NCBI RefSeq assembly: GCF_954871325.1
Contig: NC_088779.1
Coordinates: 12,712,846-12,776,845, forward strand
Length of the DNA stretch: 64,000 nt
Origin: Gordionus sp. m RMFG-2023
Lineage: Eukaryota; Nematomorpha; Gordioida; Chordodea; Parachordodidae
Reading direction: 5' to 3'
Shown: positions 37,102 to 50,100 of the stretch, one piece after another
Layout: each line of letters starts with the position of its first letter
Numbering within the stretch: the first letter of the stretch is position 1
Notes under the pieces: generated by a model
The model's database searches: none
What the model saw: the letters and a program-made list of their open reading frames with translations, nothing else
Told to the model about the DNA's origin: nothing
Program-made: the position numbers and the translations under genes

Positions 37102-37984
37102 ATTACTATATAGGTCTTAGAAGTTAGGTACATTTAATTTTTTAATAAAATTTGTTATAAATTATTTAGAAAAATACAGATAGCTTCCCAAATTTTAATG
37201 GTAGTAATTTATTATGTACAAATTCAATTTAATGGTGTGCAATGTAGTTTCCATATTTTTCATTCTATATTGAATCTTGGTGCCAATCTTCGAAATTTTC
37301 ATTTTGCTAATAACTTTTTTATTTGTACTGTCTGTCTACCAAACGGATTAATAATTAAATTAAATATTACATGTTGCATTATTAGCTTGTTTTCGAATTA
37401 ATGCTTTCAAAATTTTGGCAAGCTTTATGCTAAGCTGCATTTTATCAAAATATTATGAGATTTTTTAAATAATAATACAGAAGAAAAAAACAAATAATAT
37501 ATCCGTGATCGTAAAAATCATGAGATTTAAAATTTTTGAATTGTGGAAAAAGACATCCAACTGATATAATTGATCTAGAGACCTAACCAAAGGGTGATTT
37601 TGTAAATTTTATTTTGTTAAAACCCTTATTTCTGTTTTGTGGCAGATAAAATTAATTGATGGATTTGTTAATCGGGCATTAAATTTTAGTGCAATGAAGA
37701 TATTTAATGCCCATATAATTTCCGCTCTGGCATTCCTATTTTGACACAAGCCTTTTCTTCAAATCTACCACTATATTTTTTTAAATTTTATATATAGTAT
37801 ACAGTGCCTGATTTAATGGGTTCATCTATAGCCAATACATTATATCAGACAAATAAAATTCAAAATCTGAAAATTATTTCATACATACAGTACAGGAAAA
37901 TATTTTAGAATTTCAAGTAAAAAAAAAAACAATGGCTATTGCTTAGTTAGCTTGATTAATTTAAAATATTATACCAGAATATAT
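37102..37984. other. Intergenic AT-rich stretch
   Basis: No gene or element recognised. The 67-codon open frame at 37198-37401 has no in-family features and composition like its surroundings. Confidence 0.3.
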
Positions 37985-39675
37985 ATGGGAGACTGAGGCT
38001 AGGTAAACCACTTAATCTCATTTTAAAATTAAATAGACTAGAAGGTTTAAATTTTATCCTAATATATAGCATTTATTATTAGTGTGCATCTATAGGTAAA
38101 AAAATCTTTAAAATAATTTATTATTAAAAAGTTTATTTAAGATTTAAAATTTTGAGATAAAATTCAAAAATTTTTACATGATAGAATTTTTATTAGGTTA
38201 TTAAATCATTTATATATAAATTAAATTTTATAACAAAGTTTTAACTTACTTTTATTATTTGAGAAAGTTTTATGAGTATTTATTTTGTCTAGATATTATT
38301 TCAATTATGATTAGTCAATTTAGAGCTAGCGAGGTTTGCTAAACCATATATGTCAATCAATTATGGCAGTTAATAATGGAAAAAAATTTCAAATATCTTG
38401 GAAAGAAAATTTATGGCTGTGTATGATTGCGGATTTATTCTATTATAATCTCTCCTTGAGATCCTTATTTTTATATGCACAATATTAAATTAACCAAAAT
38501 TAAGTTTCGATTTTTAGATATAGGGGAAACTCAGGTTAGATCACGGGGCTTGGCAAACCATTTAATTTCATTTTAAAATTAACACCAGAAGGTTAAAAAT
38601 TTATCTTAATAATTAGTTTACATCTATGCAAAAAATCTTTTGAAATTATTCATTATTAAAAATTTTCCAAAGATTTTTATATGACGGAATTTTAATTTTT
38701 ACTATATATAAACATTTATAAATAAATTAAAGTTTATAGCAAAGTTTAAAAATTCTTCTATAATTTAGGAAAGTTTTTTGAGTATTTATTATATCTAGAT
38801 ATTATTTCAATCATGATTTGCCAATCTAGAGCTAGCGGGGCTTTCTAAACTATACACGTAATATGGCAGTTAATAATGAAAAAATTTCAAAATCTTGAAA
38901 AAGCAATTTCATGGCTGTTTATGATTGGTATTTAGGATTTATGGTAAGAGATCATATCTCTCCTTAAGATTCTCTTCCAAAATGTTTATTAAATTAACCA
39001 AAATTAAGTTTCCATTTTTTATATATAAGAGCTTCAATTTATAAGTATTATGATATTTTGAACAATATATCAATAAAATTATTCTATACGTATCATTAGT
39101 AATAAATAAAAATGCATTTCAATTTATTATGGCCTAAAAAACCCAAAGGATTAGGAAGCCCCTAATCTTCACTTTTACAAAAAATAAAAATGATTATATT
39201 CTTAAATTATTTAAGACATATAATCATATATAACTTTTTATATTATCAAAAAAAACTCGAAGCTATAGCCAATTTTATAAAAATCGGTTCGACTAACCCC
39301 AGTTTCTCCTAATTAACTTCAATATAAAAGTGTTATGATATTTTGAATAATAGAATAATAAAGAAAGAAAAAAATCTACATATCATTATTAATAAATAAA
39401 ATGCATTTCAATTCATTAGAGACTAAAAGAAAAGCTAATGATTTAGGAAGCCCCTTGCAGTGGTTTGCCTACCCCGTTATTGGGGTTTGTTGGACAAAAT
39501 TTTAACTTTTGCAAAAAATAAAATTTCAAAAATATGATTATATTTTCATAAATATTTATAATGCATTTTTATTGAATATAGTTATAGACGTCGATTTATA
39601 AATTGTTCTTTATAATATCTAAAAAATTACAGGAGTTATAGCCGATTATTGGTTCTGCTATCCCCAGTCTACGAT
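37985..39675. repeat. Inverted-repeat element A, split by a relative
   Basis: The left end (GGGAGACTGAGGCTAGG) and the right end (complement of GTAGACTGGGGATAG) form an imperfect inverted repeat. The left part (to about 38520) and right part (from about 39312) correspond to consecutive parts of the element at 38521-39311, which is inserted between them. No open frame. Confidence 0.65.
38521..39311. repeat. Inverted-repeat element B, nested in A
   Basis: Ends TAGGGGAAACTCAGGTTAG and complement of TAGGAGAAACTGGGGTTAG, about 790 bp. The interior shares TATGGCAGTTAATAATG, ACCAAAATTAAGTTT and TGCATTTCAATT with element A. The outermost TA could be a 2-bp target duplication, as in Tc1/mariner-like non-autonomous elements; that is inference. 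Confidence 0.7.
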
Positions 39676-41107
39676 ATAAATTTCAGACAATAAACGTATA
39701 TATATATAAGACATTACATGTAGTTACATATATAAAGCTTACATTTTTCTTATTATTTTTTTGAATTTGCTATAAAATAAAGTAAGTTTTAGCGATATTT
39801 TTCCTATAAAAAAATAATTAAATGTCTTTTAAAACTCAAGAATTTAAAAATGTAGAAGATTTTATATTTTATAAGCATAATTAATTAAATTTATTCATTA
39901 TACATATTAAATATTTGAATGTATATTTCCACTTATACACCCATCAAACAAGAGCCGCGCGCATTTCAAGATGATATCGGCAAAATCGTAATTTTCTTTA
40001 AGATAAAAGAATTTTGAAATTCTTATAAGTTTTAATTCAGTTTGATATATTATATAATAATATATACTCTTTTTTTATATAAATCTTGCATTTAACCTAA
40101 ATTATACAATATTTATAATATATTTCCATATTAATATGTGTATATTTAGTTAATAAATTATGATTTTTTTAAATATGATTTTTAAAAAAATCAAAGGCAA
40201 CAGGTATAAAACAAATTTATTCGACTTCTATAATATTTTAATCTATTTCTTGTACAAATGGTTTTATATGGAATATCACTAAAACCAGGAATGGATAAAT
40301 GCGTTAAAAAATATTTATTATTCTCCTAGAAAAGATTAGGGTTAGAATAGGTAACGGTTCGTGTTAGGGTTAATGGAATATTAAATATAGGAGTTATTGC
40401 ATTTTAAATTGATCGTTACCCAGTCAAAAATATTACAAGGTTTAAAATTAGATTTCTTATTATCTCTCGTAATATTATGGTCATTATAGATTAGAGCGGA
40501 AAGACCCGAACCGGCCAATATAACTTTTTCGGATTAAATATTTTAGACAATTGTCTGGCCCAGAAATCATTTTGCCCAACCCAAGGGCTGGGCTACCTGC
40601 CTCACCGACCTAGAATGGCCATTCCTCTATAAAACTTACCTTATCTATCAAAACAAAAATGAAAAATTGACTTATCCAATAAAAATAGAATATAGAAAAA
40701 TTATCCCCTCCCATAAAAATAATAATATCATATTTTGGCACACACATCATATAATAATCAAATACGAAGAATTTTATTGCAGCCAATATAAATATAAATA
40801 TAATTATATATTATTTAAATTTAAAAAAACGATAAGATTATTTAATTTAAAATAATTAGTAATTGTTGATTTTTATGAATATTATTGTGAGGGATTGCAA
40901 CTTAAGCCCCATTATATAATAAATTATAAATTTTCGAGCTTATTAAAACATATTTATTTTATATATATTATTATATTTAAATAAAAACAGAAAATGTCGG
41001 AACTATTATGTGCAGGTTGATGGTGATTAGGAGAAGGGGGAAGGGGAGGGTTAACAAAAATATTTGGGAAGGAAAAATTCACACCACGGATTCAAACTTA
41101 AAATTTT
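39676..41107. other. Region 3' of Pax6
   Basis: AT-rich. A GC-richer patch at about 40495-40630 (GACCCGAACCGGCC, CCCAAGGGCTGGGCTACC) is probably a worn GC-rich hAT family copy. It may also contain the Pax6 3' UTR. No gene seen. Confidence 0.35.
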
Positions 41108-44100
41108 TTAGTAAAAGGAAGGTATTTGGTTTTCTCCGAAATTATAGTATTTGGAAGGATCATAAGGCAAAGAAATGGGAGGGTTGTAATATTCTAAACC
41201 GTCAGGGTAAAAGAAGTTCTGTAATTGAGAATTGTTAAACGATTGGTTATTAAATGGGTTGACATTGCAAACTGAATAAGGAGTGTTGTCACAAGGAAAA
41301 TTAAGCATCAAATGTTTGGATTGTTGAGCTATCACATTTTGTTCAGGCAGGTTTTGAAGATCATTTAAATTGCTTAACAATATATCAGATTTTGGTTCTT
41401 CGCCAGAACTCTTCTTGTGTATGTTATTATTATTATTATCGTAATTATCTTGAATATCTTTTATAGATTTGGATTCGTAAAAATTACTTTGAGAGAGTAA
41501 TAATTTTTTGACATTTTTGGAAGACATTTTGATTAATCTAAAACAGAAATAATTAAATTATATGTAGAAAATTTTGACTATATAATAAACAACGTTAAAT
41601 ACATTTGCTTATTTACTTAGACGTATGGACGCGACCATCTTCCATATCGGATTGTTTAGACATAAGAAATGTTTTCATGTTTAGATTATCTAGAGAATCT
41701 TTTGAGCTTGATACGCATCTATCTTTAGTAACTGAATTTTCAGGTTTTTTGGATCCCATAGAACCTAATCCATCATTCAAAGAATTGTAATTATATGCCA
41801 TTAGGGATTTGTTTCCCGTTTCGCCAGTGTTTTCAAGAAAGAAATTTTGATTATCCTTTTGTTTTACATTGTAATAATGATGATGATAATGATAGTGATG
41901 GTTATTGAGTGGATTTCGCTCATTGTTTCTAAATGACTCATCATTAAGGTCACGATTATAATCCAAATAATATTCATCAGCGGTAGTACTTAGAGATTTT
42001 TTTGTTGATTGGGTTTGAGGTAAGGTCTGAGACTGCAGGTTGTAATTGTATATTAAGGGATTGTGATAAAAGTTTATCTCATAATTTATTGGGGGTTTAT
42101 CGGTGTTAGCCCAACTTTTTATTTGAGGGTAAGGATGCTGCAACGTTGATTTTATGTTGAGCGCATATGAGGTATTTGTACTATCGCTTTGAGCAATTAA
42201 CGCCTTGGGTATATTTTTATCTTGTCTAGACAAAGAATTGGGTAGGAATATTGACTCATTAGGGGTACGGTCATCGTATTCCATCGAATGGTAAGGTAAA
42301 GATGATCCAAAAATATAATTAGGCTTGCTCTCCTGGATGTTAGGGTAAGTTGTTAATTTATTTTTCAATTTTTCTTCTCTTCTCCATTTAGCCCTTCTAT
42401 TCGAAAACCAGACCTTCAAAATATATAAAATTTAAAGATAGAAATAAATTAATCCTATATTATGTTTTATAAAGCTATATATAATATATTATGTATACCT
42501 GAATCCTGGGCTCTGGTAACTCAATCTTGGATGCCAATTTTTCCCTAGCAAATACATCTGGGTAATGAGTTCTTTCGAATTCTAAAAAAAAACTTTAAAA
42601 TTTAAAAAACCTACATTGGCTCTATATGAATTTAAAATTATACACTAGTTAAAACTAATTTTTTTCTCTCTAACTCCTTAAATATACCTATTTCGAGTGC
42701 TTCGATCTGTTCATTCGTAAAAGATGTTCTGTTCCTTTGCAATTTGCGTTTTAGCCTCAATCTATTTTGCTCTTCGTCGCTTGCGTCATCTCTATTTAGA
42801 TCGTTGTTATACCCTTCATCATCAATTTTCAAATTATTAGGTCTCTCATTCTTATCATCGTGGCTAATCAAATTTTCTGAATTAGTCTCTGTTTTTTCTT
42901 TTGATATTTTGTTGTTTTGAATAGATTTTTTTTATATTTAGATTATTCGACATTCTCATAAAAATTAAGTTTAATATTTTTTGACTTTTTTTAAAAGTAT
43001 AATCTTTTTACTGAACCAAAAATCAATTTTTTTATATATTATTTTTCAAAATTTTCTAATTTACACAAAATAAAAATCTCCCTTTACAATATTTTGTTTT
43101 CAACATTAAAAATTTAATCAGATAAAAAAAATTGCTTTTCAAAAATTTTATTTCATTTTCTAAAAAAAAATATATTTTTAAAATAAAATTTACAAACTAT
43201 ATTTAACATTTTATCTAAAATAAAAATCTGTTAAATGTCGTTTTAAAAAAAAAATTTTTTTTTTGAAGTTTTATATTTAAAAATGTAAAAATTTATCAAG
43301 AAGAACACAATTTAAATATAAAAAAAATTTCGAATTATTTAGTCAATGTTAATAACCTGATTTTTAAAATAATTTAGGACAATGTGGGTGGAGGTCACTA
43401 GCTCTTATAATTTTTCCAAAAGGTCCTTTTTTCAATATTTAAGTAAGCTAGAAAAATAGCCAAAATTAGTCTGAGGAAAATTGAGCACATTTTTTTTCCA
43501 GCTTCTTTAGGTTTTTATTAAAAAAATCTTATCACGTTGGTCTAAGATCTGCCCAGTGCTGAGGGAACGTGAATTAAACAGAGTCCTCTGTATAAATATG
43601 CCGTTTTATTCAAGGATGCCAAACAACCTTGTAAATCAGATAAAATAAGTAGGATGCAACTGAAAAGCCAAACATGTTATATATTTTATCATTGTAATAA
43701 ACGTAAATATAATGAAAGGAAGAGAAGAGGGAAAAGAAAAAGGGGAAGAAGGTTTTTTTTTGAATATTTAAAATTAAGCATTGAAAAAAAAGAATATAAT
43801 TTTAATTTAAAATTTGATTCAAATTATGTTTTATTAAATTAAAAAAATTGTTTAAATTAAATGTTTTTTAAAAGATAAAGAAAAACATATACCCAAAATA
43901 AATATATCGAATAAAAAGACGTATATTAATATATATAATAACGAGTGACTTTGAATCTTAATTTATTCGAAAATGCTATTAATTTATAAAAAAAACTATT
44001 TTAAGATTTGATATCAATACCCAAATCCAATAACCGGTCTGATCATCGAATTAAAGATTATTTTAGATTAGTATCTTCATTTAGGCGAGAGCAGTGGAAT

Positions 44101-47100
44101 GTCAAAGGATTTAATCACATTTTAAAATTAAATATATACTAGGACTTATAAATTTTGTCCAAATTGGGGAAAAATATTTTGAATTAATTAATTTTTTTTA
44201 TATATATTATAAATAAGATTTCGATGTCAAAATTTAAATTACTAGAATGACAATATTTGAATTTATAAATATAAATATTATTCACTTAAAAATTAAATTT
44301 TATAGCAGAGTTTACCTTCTTTTATTATTTGAGAAAGTTTAAGAAACATTTATAGTGCCCAGATATTATATTTAATAATGACTAGTTAGGTTAGAGCTGG
44401 TAGGGCTGGGACCTGCTAAATAGGGGAATAGTTTAATGTTGGGTTTATACCCAAATATAAATTAAAATTATGTTTTGATATATTTATAAATTGAGCTCAA
44501 TTTTATTATTTTGTAATATTTTGATTGAATAAATTAAATTTATTCTACAAATATCCTTCATAAGAAATAAAAAAACCTTTGAATTCTTATTACCTAAAGC
44601 TCAACCTTTGGAGACTTGTTGGGTTGTATAATTAGCTTTTAGAGAAAAGATAGATTTTATAAGTATATATATGAGGTTATATAAAAATATTTGTAATAAA
44701 GTTAAAAGTTATAGCCGATTCTACAAAAATCGATTTTACTAGGTCCAGGCTCCCCTATATAAAACAATTTATCAGACCCGATTCTAAGCCCATTGCGACT
44801 CCCATCCCTTCCCCAAAAAATTTTTTTTTTAATTTTTTTGGTTCTTGAATATTTTTTTAATAAATTTTTGATAAATTTTTTAAAAATTTTTTAAAAATAA
44901 GAATGTAGAGACTGGGGTAAAGCGATTGAAATGTTAACGCGAATTACTTGTTACCCCTTGAGCACAAAGATTTTAAATTTGGTGTGGAGATGTATTTTTA
45001 TTTAATTTCTCAACTATGTTCATATTTGAAAAAACTTACCTGGTTTTATATAATTTGTCTAAAAACTGTTTTTTTACCCCAAAATTATAAAATTTATTCT
45101 CAAGTATATTTTGCTTTTAGTAAAATATATATAACCTCAGGATTTAAAATTTGGCGCACATTTTCCTTAATGTATTAGCTATAAAATAAAATTTATCTGA
45201 CCTTTATCTATGCTAAAAGTCACGCAATAACGATATTTATAATATGTGTCACCTTGGGGTAAAGCAGTTATGGGTAAAACGGTTAAAATATATAATTATC
45301 TTCATTCATTTATTTATATAATTTATATTATATCAAATAATGAGAAATTATGAGAAAACTCATAATTAGAGATGTAATATAAGTATAAATGATGCAACTA
45401 TAAAATACAAAATATTCATTGAATTAATTTGCTTAAAAATATAACATACCTTATACAACGTTGAGAAGAAGATATAAAAATGAATATTACTAGTGAAGAA
45501 GAATAGATTGTGTGAATACATATTAGGAGCCAGTAGGTCATTTTGGAATTAAATCCTAAACAATTAATTAAATTATATTGTTAGTATTTGATTTGAGTTT
45601 AACTATTAAATATATTCAATTTAGCATTACTAATAAAGTTAACAAGTTATATTTGAATTACCATTATTAAAATTATGTAATATATTTATATTTCAAATAA
45701 TCATAAAACTATGAAATTAATTTTATATTTCCATAATAAAGCCGTTAAATTAATATTAATTATTATATATTTCAATTGAGCATTTTTATTAAAGTTACCA
45801 AATTATTTGAATTGAGCATTATTTACAATTATGAATACATTATATATATCAATTGATTGAGCATTTTTATTAAAGTTACCAAATTATTTGAATTAAGCAT
45901 TATTAAAATTATGAAATAGATTTCAATTGAGCTCTATTAAAATTATAATTTAATTGAATTTATTTTAGTAATTATATGATTATAATAAGTCTATAGAACT
46001 GGTATTGGTAATTATTAAAATGAAATTGTTTAATTTTATAAATAAACAAGATATGAGCATTTGCATATCAGTTAGCTATTGAATATCACTTGAATGGGCA
46101 CATTTTATGTGCTAATTATGATAATTACTTTACATGTCGTTATTGTATGATTAGTCTATAAATAAAAACTTATTTCTTTCCAGCTATAAGTCAACTTATC
46201 TTCCGTGTAATTTTATAAATATATTTAATCATTGTATATTTTTGTATGTGTCAAATAAAATCGTATATTTCAATTTTGTGATCAAATGACTTAAATATTG
46301 GTTCATGGTAAGAAATTTTTTTAACTGCCCCCTCCCCCATTTTTGTCAGCCTCTCCCCCAATGGGCGAAACTAGAATCGGGTCTGAATTTTATATAGAAA
46401 AATATATTAGATTTAGAGGTTATGTTAATTAATAATAGAAATCCAGTATTATTTAATATAATAATGTTTTTTAATCATTTTTATCGAAGGTGAAGAAGAT
46501 CAATTTAATAATTAATTTTAATTTGCCTCATTTTTATTTAAAAAAATTTATATGTTTGAAAATCTTTTACAATCTTTTTATAAATTTTAATATAACAGTA
46601 ATAAAAAAATTTAAACTAATAAATTAATCAAGGTTAATATACATTGATAAATTTAAAATAAAATATAAATTACAAAGAGATTATAATGGGGACGTATTGT
46701 CGGGTCGCGATATGTTTAAAAAACCAACTTATATAAGAAATCAACAAGTCATTATAAATTTTTATAGGTTATTCTTAAAATTCTTTTTATTATCAAATTC
46801 ATTATCTTCTAAAATTTATATAATATAAATATTAAAATATTGATCTTCATTATGTCTTATCATGTCATTCTTTATTTTTTTTTAAATAAGATAAAATTTC
46901 TTTTGTAATTGTTGGATTTTTATTATTATTAAAACGGAATTTACATGGGAAAAATCCATGCAAGATATGAATAGAGATGAAATAAAATTTAATATATTAA
47001 ACTTTTAAAATTTGTTTCTATATCTTTTGATAGCCTAGATAATTTACGATTTATATTAACTATTAATTTTATGGTAGTTCTCATCTCCCAATGTGATTTA

Positions 47101-50100
47101 AATATGATATTAACGAAACGGGAGCACAATTAAAATGTAAATAATTGGGCTTAAAAGTTACTTTTTTTCCTCAAAATGTAATAAGCTATATAGGGTCATT
47201 AAAAGGCCCGATTCGTGTCGATTTTTAAAAACCCAATTAAGATTTCCAAAATACTATTATGAAAGCCTCGAGATTTGGAAAATAGAGGTACAAACCTTTT
47301 TGCCATCTATGAGCAAAATCTCGATACGTACATAATTATTTTGGCTAAAATCTTAATCAGGTCGTTTTAAAAATCGACCCGAATCGGGCTTTTTAACAAC
47401 CCTAACTAAGAGGCTAAGGTTCATAAAATTAAAAATTATTCGATTTTACAAAGCAAAAGACATCATTTTATAGGTCTTGTTATCATATAAATATTTATGA
47501 ATGATACATTTAAATTAAACCTAATGTCTCAAATTAAATCATATGATAAATAATTATATATTTATCGCCAAAAAAATTATTTCCTTCAAGTCAGTTCATT
47601 ATAAATTAATTCACAATTTATTTTAGAATTTTTTTACGTATATATGTTTATATATCAAATCAAAGCTTAAACCCTACACGCAAGTTTTATATCATAAAAT
47701 TAGATCTAAATTATGGATAATAAAGATTTGGGGGTCCGATCGAGGCATTTATCGTTTATGTCATTAAAATATAACTTTTTATTATCATATCATAAAATTT
47801 TAGATTTTCAATATTTTACTTAAAGTTCTACAAGATCTGCCTGCCACTCAGCCGGGAAAACCCTAGGGTTCGTGAAGATAAAATCATCAATAAAATATAG
47901 GCTTGTCTTGTTCGAAAAATATTAATGTTATATTTCCTTCCTACTTCTTCTTTTTTACCTTATTATATTGGGGAGATATGATTATGTAGCATATTCTCTT
48001 GATAAAATTTAATTATTTTTTAAGGGATTAAAATAATTTGGGTGATTGGATAGCCTCATACTAAAATATATAATTGAGAAAGGTCCTTCTATCTTTTCTA
48101 GTGTGAGCGCTATTTAGGATTAAGTGAAAGTCATTCTATTACTATTTATTAATGCCCCTGGATAAAATGACATATATCAAATCTAAACCATAAAACATAA
48201 AATTTTTCATCTTTATTGTTATAATTAATACATGCTTAAATATTTTAGAGAAATCTTTCTTCATAATAAATTATAATTGTGTTAGAATAGGAAGGAGAGA
48301 TCTGGAGGGGGGGGGGGTGATAGCCGGGTAAGAAAGTTAAATTTCCATATCTTTCTTTTTGTTATAAGAAAATATTTCAAATTTAGTCATTGTTGTTATA
48401 ATTTATAATTCACATATTTTCTACCAATCAGACTTTAAGTTAGAAATCCGCAACTGGTTTATAATTTTATTTTTTTATAGTTAAAATTGATTTTTTCAAA
48501 ATAAAATTTGCGACGGGGCACGCTATTACTTTAAAAATAATAGTAAGGGCACACAATAAATAGAGGCGAATTTTTGTCTTTGTAAGTTGAGTTATTTATT
48601 TTAAATAGTTTATATTGAAACATTTCATATAAAATGCAATATATCTTCTATATTATATAAAATAGTTATTTTAGAAAGATATATAAAAATTGAAATATAT
48701 TGATAAAAATAAATATATTACATAAAAAATGACATATATAATTTTTTAGAATTCATTTCATAACGATAAAATTAAAAAAAAAACAATTACTGTGGACAAG
48801 ATTTCATCCATTTTTTTGTTTTTTATCATGTCATTAAATTTGAATTTAAATATTCTGAAACAATTAAGATCTAAAAACCAGAGACCCAGACCCCTGCCCG
48901 GGCTTAGGGCCGGGCCGTATTTTAATTTTTTTAATATACCCAGGCCGACCCTAAAAAATTTTTTAAAAAAATACCCAGGCCGGGCCATATATTTTAAACC
49001 CAAATATTTGAAATCGCCATTAATAGCTATAAAATAAAAAATAATATAATATATTTTAAAAAAATCCGGGCCAGGCCTGAAATATTTTTTTTAAAAAAAC
49101 CGGGCCGGCCGTGCTGTTACCTCTGCAGGATAAAAATACAAGAAAACTCGTCAAGAATGACGGGGAATGATTTTTTATTCTTAAATTAATTTGATGATTG
49201 ATATTACCTTTTGTTTGATACCCATATCCAATTTTTATTTTTTACACCCCACCCCCCTCTCCTTCAAACCTAAGTCCAACCCATTAAGGCCAAAAGTGAA
49301 TACTATTATTTGTGTCAAAATATTTTAAAATAATCATTTATTTAATACCAATATTGATATTTGTGTTGATAAAAATATTCCTGAATCCCGAGACCTATAA
49401 ATATTTTGATTGGCTATCTGTTGATACCTATATTGGATTTATTTACTTACATAAAAACAAAAAAAAGCAACTTAAAAAATATATAACATTAAAATTTGAA
49501 TCCCATGAAGGCATAACTAAGGTATTGCGGTGAGGGCGAATGCTAAGCTAAGAGCTGTTTCCGTGCTAAATTTTTGAAATGAGCATATAGGGCCTCAGAG
49601 TTTTCCAAATTGTTTTAACAGTATGAAAACTCCTAGACACCAATCGTATATCAATTAACTCTTCCAATCTTCGGAAACTGAATTCCAAATTCGGACATTA
49701 TTTGATCTAACACCTTTTGATTTTTGTTACACTAGCCACCTAAACTAGATATTGTGTCATTAAAGATTTTACAGTGATTAACACCTGTAGTATTATTCTT
49801 TGGATCGGATAACCCTAATTCAAAATAATGATTTAAACAATGCCATATGACCGCTGGATATAGTGTTGGATATTCTTTTTTAAGAACCAATTAAAATGGG
49901 GAAGGGTTAATTTTGAATTAAAAATGTACAATACAATTACATTAATATGTATACTATCGTTTTGTTCATAAAATATTTTATATTTCATAATAAATATTAA
50001 TAATATGCAAAAATGCCATTATAAAAAAAACAATTCAAATTTTTTGGAAAGGGCAAGTTATGCTCACAACTTTTAATAAGTATTTATGGCTGGAGAATGT

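Noticed and set aside
41008-41238. 76-codon + strand frame over the last Pax6 exon
   Set aside because: Antisense shadow of a real exon with conserved phase.
41605-41790. 61-codon + strand frame
   Set aside because: Antisense shadow of a Pax6 exon.
48758-49037. Two 81-codon frames, one on each strand
   Set aside because: They overlap the ends of a GC-rich hAT copy; the frame is open only because the repeat units lack stops.
49312-49533. 73-codon + strand frame with a membrane-like start
   Set aside because: Starts at a non-ATG codon and partly overlaps the antisense hAT relic; nothing supports translation.
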